This document shows positions 55,741 through 64,000 of a DNA stretch of 64,000 nucleotides, one piece after another. Within the stretch, counting starts at the first letter, position 1; the number at the start of each line of letters is the position of its first letter. The notes below the pieces were generated by a model. The model was not told the DNA's origin. It ran no database searches and saw only the letters and a list, made by a program, of their open reading frames with translations. Origin of the DNA: Shewanella decolorationis S12. GTDB taxonomy: Bacteria > Pseudomonadota > Gammaproteobacteria > Enterobacterales > Shewanellaceae. The position numbers and the translations under genes are program-made. The DNA lies in contig NZ_AXZL01000056.1 of assembly GCF_000485795.1 (NCBI RefSeq), positions 19,881-83,880 of the forward strand, given 5' to 3'.

Positions 55741-56646
55741 TTAACTAAATAGGGTTACCAGTACTGCGTTTTGGGCGTGCATCCGATTCTCTGCTTGTTG
55801 CAGGATCAAGGAGCCTTCGCCATCCATCACTTCATCGGTCACTTCAACACCGCGGTGAGCGGGTAAGCAGTGCATAAAGAAGTGAGCACCCGCTTTCGCC
55901 ATCAAGCCCTTATTGACCTGATAAGGTGCAAACTTATCCTTAATTTCCGCTAACGGTGTTGGATCACCCATGGAAATCCAGGTATCAGTATAGATAGCAT
56001 CGTGACCTTCGATAGCACCAATATCTGAAGTCAGTACAACCTTGCCGCCATATCGGCTGGCCAGTTCTTGCACTTCGGCCACGACGTAGCCATCAGGAAA
56101 GTGACCCGCAGGGCAGATCACTGTCATGGTGGCACCGAGAATGGCCGCGCAATACATCAATGAATTCGTCACGTTATTACCGTCACCTACGTACGCTAAC
56201 TTAACATCACTGATATTTTCAAAATGCTCGGCCAAGGTTAAGAAATCGGCCAGCGCTTGGCAGGGATGATATAAATCCGAAAGCGCATTAATCACAGGCA
56301 CAGTGCCAAACTCAGCCAATTGTTCGATAGTCGTGTGGGAGAACGTTCTCGCCACAATGGCATCGGCCCAACAGGACAGGTTAGAAGCAAAGTCAGCGAC
56401 CGATTCCCGCTTACCTAAGGCACCATTTTGTTGGTCTAGGTATAAACAGTGGCCGCCGAGCTTGTTAATACCGATATCGAAGCTAACACGAGTACGCAGG
56501 GATGGCTTTTCAAATAACATCACCACACTCTTACCGTCCAGTGCATGACGATACTCAGCGGGATTCGCTTTAATCGTCTTGGCTAAGGTAATCAGATCCA
56601 GCAACTGTTGCTGGGTTAACTCTTTTATCGATAGTAAATGCTTCAT
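55741..56646 (-). CDS. argF: Ornithine carbamoyltransferase
   Basis: 301 aa. Carbamoyl-phosphate motif KPSLRTRVSF and ornithine motif FMHCLPAHRG. Makes citrulline. Starts 12 bases after argB. Confidence 0.97.
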   Translation of the reverse strand: MKHLLSIKELTQQQLLDLITLAKTIKANPAEYRHALDGKSVVMLFEKPSLRTRVSFDIGINKLGGHCLYLDQQNGALGKRESVADFASNLSCWADAIVARTFSHTTIEQLAEFGTVPVINALSDLYHPCQALADFLTLAEHFENISDVKLAYVGDGNNVTNSLMYCAAILGATMTVICPAGHFPDGYVVAEVQELASRYGGKVVLTSDIGAIEGHDAIYTDTWISMGDPTPLAEIKDKFAPYQVNKGLMAKAGAHFFMHCLPAHRGVEVTDEVMDGEGSLILQQAENRMHAQNAVLVTLFS

Positions 56647-56658
56647 AACCTACTCCGC

Positions 56659-57441
56659 TTATGGTTGGATTTGTGTGCCCACGGCCTCACCTTTTGCTAA
56701 TGCGACTAATTGGCTTGCATCACGCCATGAGGCAACTTGAACCGCCTGCCCCATCCACTGCGCCACTTCGAGCGCAGCTTCTACTTTTACCTTCATTCCC
56801 TTTTCGATCACGCCTTGCTTAACCAGCTCAGCAATCTGCTTACCATTCAGTGAAGGGATTAATTGACCTTTACCATCGAGCACGCCAGACACATCCGATA
56901 ACAGCACCAACTTGCCACCGACCAACTTAGCTAATACCGTCGCCGCTTGGTCGGCGTTCACGTTCAACATTTGACCATCGTCCATCATGGCAATCGAGCT
57001 GCAAATCGGCATCCAACCTTGGGACAGAATAAACTTGAGGTAAGTGGCGTCTTTAGGAGAAACCTCGCCCACTAACCCTAAACGCTCATCTTTGATCTTG
57101 GCCGATACTGTGTTGCCATCGGCTAAGCTCATGCCAACGCTCACAATCCCGGCTTTAGCCGCTGCGCCTTGGAGGATCTTGTTTGATGTTCCGGCCAATG
57201 CACCGGCAATAATCGGCATTTGCTCCGGCGGAGTGACCCGCAAGCCTTCTAACTTAACGGTTTCCATGCCGTTGGCGGCTAATTGCTCATCGACCAAACA
57301 GCCGCCGCCATGCACCATCAGCACTTGCTGACCATTGGCGATCATTGCAGCTGCGGTATCCATTAAACGCGCCATCCCCATTTCACACTGCAGCAGGGCG
57401 CCGCCGACTTTAAGAACTAATACTGAGTTGTTGGTAGACAT
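56659..57441 (-). CDS. argB: Acetylglutamate kinase
   Basis: 260 aa, amino-acid kinase fold: VLKVGGALL, VHGGGCLVDEQL and LLSDVSGVLD. Phosphorylates N-acetylglutamate. It is short and lacks the N-terminal helix linked to arginine feedback control in other bacteria. Confidence 0.96.
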   Translation of the reverse strand: MSTNNSVLVLKVGGALLQCEMGMARLMDTAAAMIANGQQVLMVHGGGCLVDEQLAANGMETVKLEGLRVTPPEQMPIIAGALAGTSNKILQGAAAKAGIVSVGMSLADGNTVSAKIKDERLGLVGEVSPKDATYLKFILSQGWMPICSSIAMMDDGQMLNVNADQAATVLAKLVGGKLVLLSDVSGVLDGKGQLIPSLNGKQIAELVKQGVIEKGMKVKVEAALEVAQWMGQAVQVASWRDASQLVALAKGEAVGTQIQP

Positions 57442-57472
57442 CTTGACGACTCTCTTAAATAAGGATGAACGG

Positions 57473-58453
57473 TTAAAGGTTAAAGTGAATCTTTATGCAT
57501 TGCAGGGCTTGGCTCGCCGCGCCTTTCATCAAATTGTCGATGGCACTGGCAACCACTAGGTAGCCACTGTTCTCATCAAACTTCCAACCTAAGTGGCAAT
57601 TCGGAGTCAGCACCACATCATCCACTTTCGGGAACTGGTTCTGTTTCACCGTCACCAGCGCAGCTTGGTCATAAACACTGTATGCCGCAGCCACATCGGC
57701 GGTGGTGGTGCCCGGTTTTAGCTGAACAGTGATGGTTGCTAAAATGCCGCGCTTGAAGTTGCCAAGGTGCGGCGTGAAGATCACCTCTTGCCCCAGTTGA
57801 GTGGCAATTTCGGGTTGATGTCTGTGGCCTAATACGCCGTAGGGTGTGAGGCTCACTTCGCAAAAACTGGTATGCAACTGTGCCTTACGACCCGCACCCG
57901 TCACACCGCTGACCGCATTGATCACTGGATAGGCTGAGGTGAGTAAATTCTTTAATGGTTTCAATGCTGTTAATGATGCTGTTGGGTAACAACCCGGCAC
58001 GGCAATCATCTTAGTCGCGGCGACTTCTTTGGCATTCCACTCGGCCAGACCATAGACTGCCTTGGCCAACACTTCGGGATATTCATGCTCAAAACCGTAC
58101 CACTTAGGGTACTGCGCCACATCGCTGAAACGATAGGCACCGCTTAAGTCGAATACGGCTAAACCTTGGTTGTAGAACCAAGCCGCTAAATGCAAACTCA
58201 CCGAATGCTCGGTCGCTAACACTACGGCATCCGCCTCGGCGACGATCTTCGCCTTCGCTTCTTCAGTCAGTGGTGACAGCGCTAAGTCAATGTGGCTGTA
58301 GACAGGGTACAAATCTGCTAAAGCTCTACCTTTATCTAAACTATTTTCAGAGACATACAGACCTTGAATCGATAATTCAGACTCCGCATGGACTAAAGCT
58401 GTTAGTTGTGCGCCTGTGTAACCACTGGCACCAATAATGGCGATGTTTTTCAT
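57473..58453 (-). CDS. argC: N-acetyl-gamma-glutamyl-phosphate reductase
   Basis: 326 aa. NADP fold [14 protein letters not shown]; catalytic Cys in [19 protein letters not shown] 58451-58453 chosen (MKNIAIIG), eight codons inside the longer frame. First gene of the arginine operon, divergent from ppc. Confidence 0.96.
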   Translation of the reverse strand: MKNIAIIGASGYTGAQLTALVHAESELSIQGLYVSENSLDKGRALADLYPVYSHIDLALSPLTEEAKAKIVAEADAVVLATEHSVSLHLAAWFYNQGLAVFDLSGAYRFSDVAQYPKWYGFEHEYPEVLAKAVYGLAEWNAKEVAATKMIAVPGCYPTASLTALKPLKNLLTSAYPVINAVSGVTGAGRKAQLHTSFCEVSLTPYGVLGHRHQPEIATQLGQEVIFTPHLGNFKRGILATITVQLKPGTTTADVAAAYSVYDQAALVTVKQNQFPKVDDVVLTPNCHLGWKFDENSGYLVVASAIDNLMKGAASQALQCIKIHFNL

Positions 58454-59123
58454 ATGTATTTTTATAAACCGAATCAAAGAGACTTAAAGAATGGATGAAT
58501 AGCGAACACGCACCAGCGTATATCTATGATGACAAGACTATCGTCGTAGGAAATCGTAATGGCTCGTTATTTTATTCACTGACGGCTTAACGCTATACAT
58601 CATGATATTTACTCTACAGGTCACAAGGGGTGACTCATCTCAACTGCTGGCTAGACTACCACAAAGATCTATTTATGCAATATATGTGAATATATATTTT
58701 TATCAAATTTTATCTTTTAGCGGCGTTCAAGCACGCTGAGCAAATAACACCATACTTCACTAACTGCTTAATAACTCAGTTATCTATGGATGAAAGACTG
58801 AAAAATCAGTCCTTTTTATTAACACCGAATACACATCCCTGCAAAACCTAAAATGATGCAGTTCATATTCACTTCCGCTAAACATAATAAAATATTGCGT
58901 TAGCTCGCATTTATATTGAATATTCCTCAATAATTATCGTGATTGGTTGCATATAAGATAAGCCAGTCGTATAAGTTATAAGTTCTGCTGTTGACCATTG
59001 CCCTCAGTGGTGGGTATTGTGCTAGCGGGCTATATACCCAAGCGACCTGAAGATAGGATTCTCATCACCTAGAGGTTGTTTGGGTATATTGCGGATTTTT
59101 ATATTTTTCAATTCGGAGTAACT
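58454..59123. promoter_or_regulatory. argC/ppc divergent control region
   Basis: About 670 AT-rich bases with no gene. At 58688-58704 tgaatatatatttttat partly fits the ArgR box (TGAAT-4-ATTCA), suggesting arginine repression. Close to ppc, arms atatacccaa (59032-59041) and ttgggtatat (59090-59099) form a 10-bp inverted repeat around 48 bases, in the likely ppc leader. The ppc ribosome site ggagta is at about 59115. Confidence 0.5.
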
Positions 59124-61793
59124 ATGGCAGGTAATGTGGCAGACAATGTGACCGACATGTATGCGTCGTTAAGATCGAACGTGAGTATGCTAGGGCAGAT
59201 CTTGGGCGATACAATGCGCACCCACCTCGGCGATTCTTTCCTCGAGAAGGTTGAGCAAATTCGTAAACTCGCAAAAGATTCCCGCCGTGGCGACGAAGCG
59301 GCACGGGAGCAAATGCTAGAACTGCTCACCGCACTCCCCGATGAAGAGTTAGTGCCCTTTGCCAAAGCCTTCAACCAATTCCTCAACTTAGCAAATTTAT
59401 CCGAACAATTTCATACTATTAGCCGTAACTGCGATGAACTGGTTTGCGTGCCGGATCCGGTCGAACAATTGCTTGGCCGCATGCTTAATGGCCGTATCGA
59501 TCAAACCAAAATGTTGGATTGCTTAAAAACGCTGGATATCGACTTAGTCCTCACCGCGCATCCAACGGAAATCTCTCGCCGCACACTGATCCAAAAATAT
59601 GCTGCGATTGTGGATTGCCTCGCCGAGCAAGAAAACAATCAACTGTCCGACAGAGAGCGCCGCCAAATTAATCTGCGTCTGCGCCAGTTAATCGCCCAGA
59701 TTTGGCACACCAATGAAATTCGCCGTGAACGCCCAACTCCAGTGGATGAAGCACGCTGGGGATTATCCACCATTGAAGAATCACTCTGGCATGCCGTCCC
59801 CGACTTTTTAAGGCAACTCAACGATCAAGTGCAAGATCGGACTGGCCAGCAATTGCCTATCGATATCGCACCAGTGCGTTTCTCAAGCTGGATGGGTGGC
59901 GATCGCGACGGCAACCCTTTTGTGACCGCTAAAGTCACCCAAGAAGTGTTAGATCGTAATCGCCATGCCGCCGCTCGTTTATTCCTCAAGGATATAGTGT
60001 TGCTGGTTGGCGAGTTATCGATGGAAGAAGCCAACAGCGAGCTGATGGCGTTTACCAACAATAGCTGTGAACCCTATCGTTTTGTGCTGCGCTCATTAAG
60101 ACAAAAACTGCGCGACACCATAGATTACTTAAACGCCCGCATCGAGGGCCATAATCCAGAAGTGGATAAATCGACGCTGATTTGGCAAGAAAGCGATCTG
60201 AAAGCGCCGCTAGAGATGCTGTATAAGAGTTTATGTGACTGCGGCATGCGTTTGATCGCTAACGGTTTGCTGCTCGATATCCTGCGTCGTCTCGCTTGTT
60301 TTGGCATCCATATGTTAAGGCTCGACATCCGCCAAGACGCCGGCCGTCACTGCGATGTACTTGCAGAATTAACCCGCTATTTGGGGATGGGTGACTTTAA
60401 CCATTGGGATGAAACTGAAAAACAAGCCTTCTTACTGCGTGAACTCAGTAACCGTCGTCCGCTGATCCCAAGCAACTGGCAACCTTCCGCCGATGTGGCC
60501 GAAGTGCTTAACACTTGCCGCTTAATTGCTAAACATCCTGCTAAGGCCTTGGGCTCCTATGTAATCTCGATGGCGAGCAAGCCTTCAGATGTATTAACCG
60601 TGTTATTACTGCTCAAAGAAACCGGCTGCACTCATCCAATGCGCGTTGTACCGCTATTTGAAACCTTAAGCGACTTAAATAATGCTGCCGAGTGTATTAC
60701 CGCACTGCTCGATATCGACTGGTACCGTGGTTACACCAAAGGTATGCAAGAGGTGATGATCGGCTATTCTGACTCGGCCAAAGACGCGGGTGTAATGGCT
60801 GCCGCTTGGGCACAATACCGTGCACAGGAACAGTTAGTCGCCGTCTGTAAACAGGCTGGCGTTAAGCTGACGCTATTCCATGGTCGTGGTGGCAGTATTG
60901 GCCGCGGCGGCGGCCCTGCTCACAAAGCGATTCTGTCACAACCGCCCGGCTCAGTTGATGGCCGTATTCGCGTCACCGAGCAAGGTGAGATGATCCGCTT
61001 TAAGTTCGGCCTGCCTAAATTGGCGGTGCAAAGCTTAGCCCTGTACACCTCAGCGGTGTTAGAAGCGACCTTGCTTCCGCCGCCCGAGCCTAAGCAGGAA
61101 TGGCGCAATTGTATGGAGCGAATTGCTGAGGAGTCAGTGAGTGCTTACCGCGGTATTGTTCGTGAAGAGCCTGATTTTGTGCCTTATTTCCGTGCAGCCA
61201 CACCGGAAGTTGAACTGGGCAAACTACCATTAGGCAGTCGCCCAGCCAAACGCCGTGTCGATGGCGGTATCGAGAGCTTACGTGCCATTCCTTGGATTTT
61301 TGCTTGGTCACAAAACCGCTTAATGTTGCCAGCATGGCTCGGCGCGGGTGAAGCATTACAGGCCGCCTGTCAACGTGGCGAAATGGGCTTACTACAGGAT
61401 ATGGAGCGCGAATGGCCCTTCTTTAGCACACGGATTTCCATGCTGGAGATGGTGTACGCCAAGGCAGAGCCCAACCTAGCCCGTTACTATGAAACCTGCT
61501 TAGTACCGACCAATCTACATCACTTAGGCGAAACTTTACGCCAGCGTTTAGATCTCGGCATTAAAGTGGTGCTGGAGCTGACTAAATCAGATACCTTAAT
61601 GGCGCATACACCCTGGAATCGCGAATCTGTCAAACTGCGCAATCCCTATATCGATCCATTAAACTTCCTGCAGACCGAGTTATTGGCTCGTACCCGCAAG
61701 GAAACAACCGAAGCTCCCGCTTCCGAACACGTGCAACTCGCCTTAATGCTGACGATTGCCGGTGTTGCAGCGGGCATGAGAAACACAGGTTAA
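59124..61793 (+). CDS. ppc: Phosphoenolpyruvate carboxylase
   Basis: 889 aa, makes oxaloacetate from PEP and bicarbonate. Signatures [26 protein letters not shown] and [15 protein letters not shown]-terminal AGMRNTG is the usual end. ATG 59124 with ggagta upstream is preferred to an upstream start 16 codons earlier that runs through the leader repeat. Confidence 0.97.
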   Translation: MAGNVADNVTDMYASLRSNVSMLGQILGDTMRTHLGDSFLEKVEQIRKLAKDSRRGDEAAREQMLELLTALPDEELVPFAKAFNQFLNLANLSEQFHTISRNCDELVCVPDPVEQLLGRMLNGRIDQTKMLDCLKTLDIDLVLTAHPTEISRRTLIQKYAAIVDCLAEQENNQLSDRERRQINLRLRQLIAQIWHTNEIRRERPTPVDEARWGLSTIEESLWHAVPDFLRQLNDQVQDRTGQQLPIDIAPVRFSSWMGGDRDGNPFVTAKVTQEVLDRNRHAAARLFLKDIVLLVGELSMEEANSELMAFTNNSCEPYRFVLRSLRQKLRDTIDYLNARIEGHNPEVDKSTLIWQESDLKAPLEMLYKSLCDCGMRLIANGLLLDILRRLACFGIHMLRLDIRQDAGRHCDVLAELTRYLGMGDFNHWDETEKQAFLLRELSNRRPLIPSNWQPSADVAEVLNTCRLIAKHPAKALGSYVISMASKPSDVLTVLLLLKETGCTHPMRVVPLFETLSDLNNAAECITALLDIDWYRGYTKGMQEVMIGYSDSAKDAGVMAAAWAQYRAQEQLVAVCKQAGVKLTLFHGRGGSIGRGGGPAHKAILSQPPGSVDGRIRVTEQGEMIRFKFGLPKLAVQSLALYTSAVLEATLLPPPEPKQEWRNCMERIAEESVSAYRGIVREEPDFVPYFRAATPEVELGKLPLGSRPAKRRVDGGIESLRAIPWIFAWSQNRLMLPAWLGAGEALQAACQRGEMGLLQDMEREWPFFSTRISMLEMVYAKAEPNLARYYETCLVPTNLHHLGETLRQRLDLGIKVVLELTKSDTLMAHTPWNRESVKLRNPYIDPLNFLQTELLARTRKETTEAPASEHVQLALMLTIAGVAAGMRNTG

Positions 61794-62338
61794 TGAAAAA
61801 ACTCACGCTTAGCCTTTGCTTGGGATTATCTGTACTGCTTGGCGGCTGCGTCACGCAGTACAGTATCAGCGAGCATGAAATGGAGCAGTATCTCAGCAAA
61901 GAGATCCATTTTGAGGTGAAACAAGGTAATCAACTGGTGGGCGCGCAAGTGCGTATTAACGACATCAGTGTCAGACTCGGTGAAAAGCCTGACACTATGA
62001 GCGTAAGTGCAACCACTCAGGTGTCCATCACTAACCCTATTTATCCGTTGAAGGCGCAACTTTCAACCACCTTTGAGGCTAAGCCTTGGTATGACAGTGC
62101 CACCCATAGCGTCTACCTACGCCAGCTTGAATTGGTGAAAGTCGAGTCAACACCCAAGGATATCGAGAAAGCCATCAGTAGCGCGACACCACAGGTTATG
62201 GGCTACTTAAGGCATTTCCTCGAGAATCAGCCCGTTTATGTACTCGATACGAAAGATAGTAATCAGGCGCTGATGGCCAAGATGACCGAGAGCATTCAAG
62301 TGGTTCCTGGCAAATTAGTCCTTAAATTCACTAAATAA
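61793..62338 (+). CDS. DUF1439 lipoprotein (YceB-like)
   Basis: 181 aa; signal peptide with lipobox LLGGC (Cys19). The rest matches the DUF1439 type: EMEQYLSKEIHFEVKQG and a C-terminal amphipathic strand. TULIP/lipid-binding fold proposed for the family; role unknown. ATG overlaps the ppc stop by one base, so it is co-translated with ppc. Confidence 0.85.
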   Translation: MKKLTLSLCLGLSVLLGGCVTQYSISEHEMEQYLSKEIHFEVKQGNQLVGAQVRINDISVRLGEKPDTMSVSATTQVSITNPIYPLKAQLSTTFEAKPWYDSATHSVYLRQLELVKVESTPKDIEKAISSATPQVMGYLRHFLENQPVYVLDTKDSNQALMAKMTESIQVVPGKLVLKFTK

Positions 62339-62365
62339 CGGCTTGTGTTGCAAACCATTCGCCAT

Positions 62366-62392
62366 AAAAAATGCTCCCTCGGGAGCATTTTT
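62366..62392. terminator. Bidirectional terminator between DUF1439 gene and cinA
   Basis: Stem aaaaatgctccc / gggagcattttt with a 3-base loop, between converging genes. Confidence 0.88.
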
Positions 62393-62435
62393 GTTAATCC
62401 ATCTAGACTGACTAAAACTCTTAAGTATCCAAAAG

Positions 62436-63713
62436 TTACTTGCTGAAGCGGCCTATCGACTGATAATCCACAATCACAGCTTCGGTGAGTAATTCACGTC
62501 TTAACATATCGTAGGCTACCGCCGCACTTAAGCTACGCACTAAATCCCGCGAACGTCGCGGCAGTTTTATCATTTGGCTGTAGACGCCACTGCGGGTTGC
62601 CAAGGCAATTGCCACCGTACCAACGGGCTTTTCTTCGGTTCCGCCATCCGGTCCAGCTATCCCACTGGTTGCTAGGGCAAAATCACTGTCTAAGATAGCA
62701 CGCGCGCCCTTGGCCATTTCTTCAACCGTAGGAATAGACACTGCGCCATGATCATCTAAGGTCGCCGGATTAACCCCTAACACTCGTACCTTAGACTCAT
62801 TACTGTAAGTCACTAGACCGTGTTGCAAATAGGAAGAACTGCCGGGGAAGTCCACTAATTGGCTGGTAATCATCCCACCCGTGCAAGACTCGGCAACACT
62901 CAAGGTCAAACCCGAATTCAGTAACTTAGCATGGATTTCCTCGGCAAGCGTTGCTTTATCTTCGGCGACAACCGCAGTACCCAGCACCATTTTGATGTGC
63001 CCAGTCACCCGAGGCAGCAAAGCAATCGCCTTCTCTCCGCGGGCAAAGATCTTGATTTCAATATGTGGCATGGAGGAGCGATAACCAATGGTAATTCCCT
63101 CAGGTAACTCCAGTGGCTCAATTTTGTCGGCAAGGGAAGACTCGCCATGACCTATGGTCAGCAACTTCTTCAGCGCCACCTTAGCGTTGAGGCCAAACTC
63201 TTCACGGATAAAAGGAATAAATTGCTCCTTCACCATATGTTTGAGTTCAAATGGCACACCAGGAGTGAAAAACAACCAGGCTCGATTCAACTTCACTCTA
63301 AATCCACAGGCCGTGCCAACGGGGTTATCCACCATCACTGCAGACTCAGGCAGCATTGCTTGCTTCAAATTACTCACTGGCATCTCGCGATTATTGCGCG
63401 TAAACCAATCTTCTAAACGTTGGCGCCACTCACGATTCTCAACCAAAGATTCTCCCTTCGCCTTAGCCATTGCCTCGGCAGACATATCATCACTGGTCGG
63501 CCCCAAGCCTCCATTTACTAAGATGACATCGGCATGCAAGCTACGCTCTTGGAAAACCGCAATTAAATCCTCGAGTCGATCTCCCACAGTCACTCGTCGT
63601 TGGATCTCAATGCCATGCTCCATCATAGTGCTGGCAAACCAGGCCGCGTTAGTATCAACAATCTGACCCGACAGCACCTCTTCCCCAGTACAAATCATCT
63701 CTAACTTCATCAT
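62436..63713 (-). CDS. cinA: CinA-family protein (NMN deamidase domain)
   Basis: 425 aa. N-terminal molybdopterin-binding-like domain ([28 protein letters not shown]) and C-terminal PncC-type NMN amidohydrolase domain ([33 protein letters not shown]). Recycles nicotinamide mononucleotide in NAD salvage. Two adjacent ATG codons at the start; either may be used. Confidence 0.94.
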   Translation of the reverse strand: MMKLEMICTGEEVLSGQIVDTNAAWFASTMMEHGIEIQRRVTVGDRLEDLIAVFQERSLHADVILVNGGLGPTSDDMSAEAMAKAKGESLVENREWRQRLEDWFTRNNREMPVSNLKQAMLPESAVMVDNPVGTACGFRVKLNRAWLFFTPGVPFELKHMVKEQFIPFIREEFGLNAKVALKKLLTIGHGESSLADKIEPLELPEGITIGYRSSMPHIEIKIFARGEKAIALLPRVTGHIKMVLGTAVVAEDKATLAEEIHAKLLNSGLTLSVAESCTGGMITSQLVDFPGSSSYLQHGLVTYSNESKVRVLGVNPATLDDHGAVSIPTVEEMAKGARAILDSDFALATSGIAGPDGGTEEKPVGTVAIALATRSGVYSQMIKLPRRSRDLVRSLSAAVAYDMLRRELLTEAVIVDYQSIGRFSK

Positions 63714-63932
63714 AGATCCTTAGCTACCCCAATAAATTACTGCATAAGGTAAGTAACCTCTGAAGTAATAGCAAGAGTTGACCTTGGGGAGGCATGGTTC
63801 TGTAGTGTGAAGAAAATAAGGCAGTAAGGCGCGATTTAGCGAACATTGGGAGTGTGCGAGTTGAAGAGGCTGAAAACTGGAATAAATGATTTCAAAATCA
63901 AAATCGAAAAATGGCAAACGCCAAAAGCAAAA

Positions 63933-63955
63933 AAGCCAGCTTATTCAGCTGGCTT
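63933..63955 (-). terminator. rRNA operon terminator
   Basis: Stem aagccagct / agctggctt, 5-base loop, with T-run on the minus strand, 15 bases past the 5S rRNA 3' end. Confidence 0.85.
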
Positions 63956-63970
63956 CATTGTTTAATTAGG

Positions 63971-64000
63971 CGCTTGGCGATGACCTACTCTCACATGGGG
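63971..64000 (-). rRNA. rrf: 5S ribosomal RNA, 3' end (partial)
   Basis: The last 30 bases, read on the minus strand, are ccccatgtgagagtagg followed by tcatcgccaagc, the conserved 3' arm of gammaproteobacterial 5S rRNA. The gene continues beyond the window. Confidence 0.92.

Overview
The window looks like a gammaproteobacterial chromosome, most probably Shewanella. This rests on gene order and protein similarity as I recall them (divergent ppc / argCBFGH, pilMNOPQ-aroKB-damX-dam, rpe-gph-trpS, yicC/rph-pyrE, and rsmI / lpoA-yraN-diaA-dolP beside rnpB); no search was run. The window ends inside a 5S rRNA gene on the minus strand, so a ribosomal operon lies just beyond position 64000.

Layout. 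(1) 1-3198: chromosomal flank with an unrecognised 373-aa protein, a MerR-methyltransferase fusion, a gene-poor stretch with a small tandem repeat and decayed coding traces, and a terminator. (2) About 3207-27284: an AT-richer integrated element of about 24.1 kb inserted in the 3' end of yicC. It is bounded by a 19-bp imperfect direct repeat (11-bp perfect core). The left copy still encodes the last residues of YicC and its stop codon, so it is the displaced original gene end. Six copies of an integrase arm-type repeat (tttagtaacc) lie just inside the two ends. (3) 27264-63713: conserved housekeeping genes for RNA processing, nucleotide and folate synthesis, cell envelope, DNA methylation, aromatic and arginine biosynthesis, type IV pilus assembly and PEP carboxylase, plus rnpB and a 281-bp MITE-like repeat.

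The element has two halves. The integrase-proximal half, on the minus strand, carries a P4-type integrase, an unknown 275-aa protein, two AlpA-like regulators, a YfjJ/inovirus-Gp2-like replication protein, a probable small terminase subunit and a complete large terminase, with no capsid, tail or lysis gene. That is the make-up of a phage satellite that borrows a helper's particles but brings its own packaging motor. The distal half is almost all anti-phage or restriction cargo: a five-gene plus-strand operon hsdR-hsdM-hsdS-ptuA-ptuB (type I restriction-modification translationally coupled to a Septu-like ATPase/HNH pair), a protein with a C-terminal Ymh/HEPN-like domain, a type IV McrB-McrC pair whose McrB AAA+ domain carries a large insertion including an EVE/PUA-like domain, and a PLD-family protein. 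Divergent from hsdR is a small minus-strand operon of two very short asparagine-rich proteins sharing an NPNN motif, followed by a helix-turn-helix protein.

The best candidates for something undescribed are the NPNN small-protein/HTH operon, the coupling of type I R-M to a Septu-like pair, the Ymh/HEPN-like gene beside McrBC, and the McrB double insertion. All are carried by a satellite that appears intact. Whether any of them works as a system is inference.
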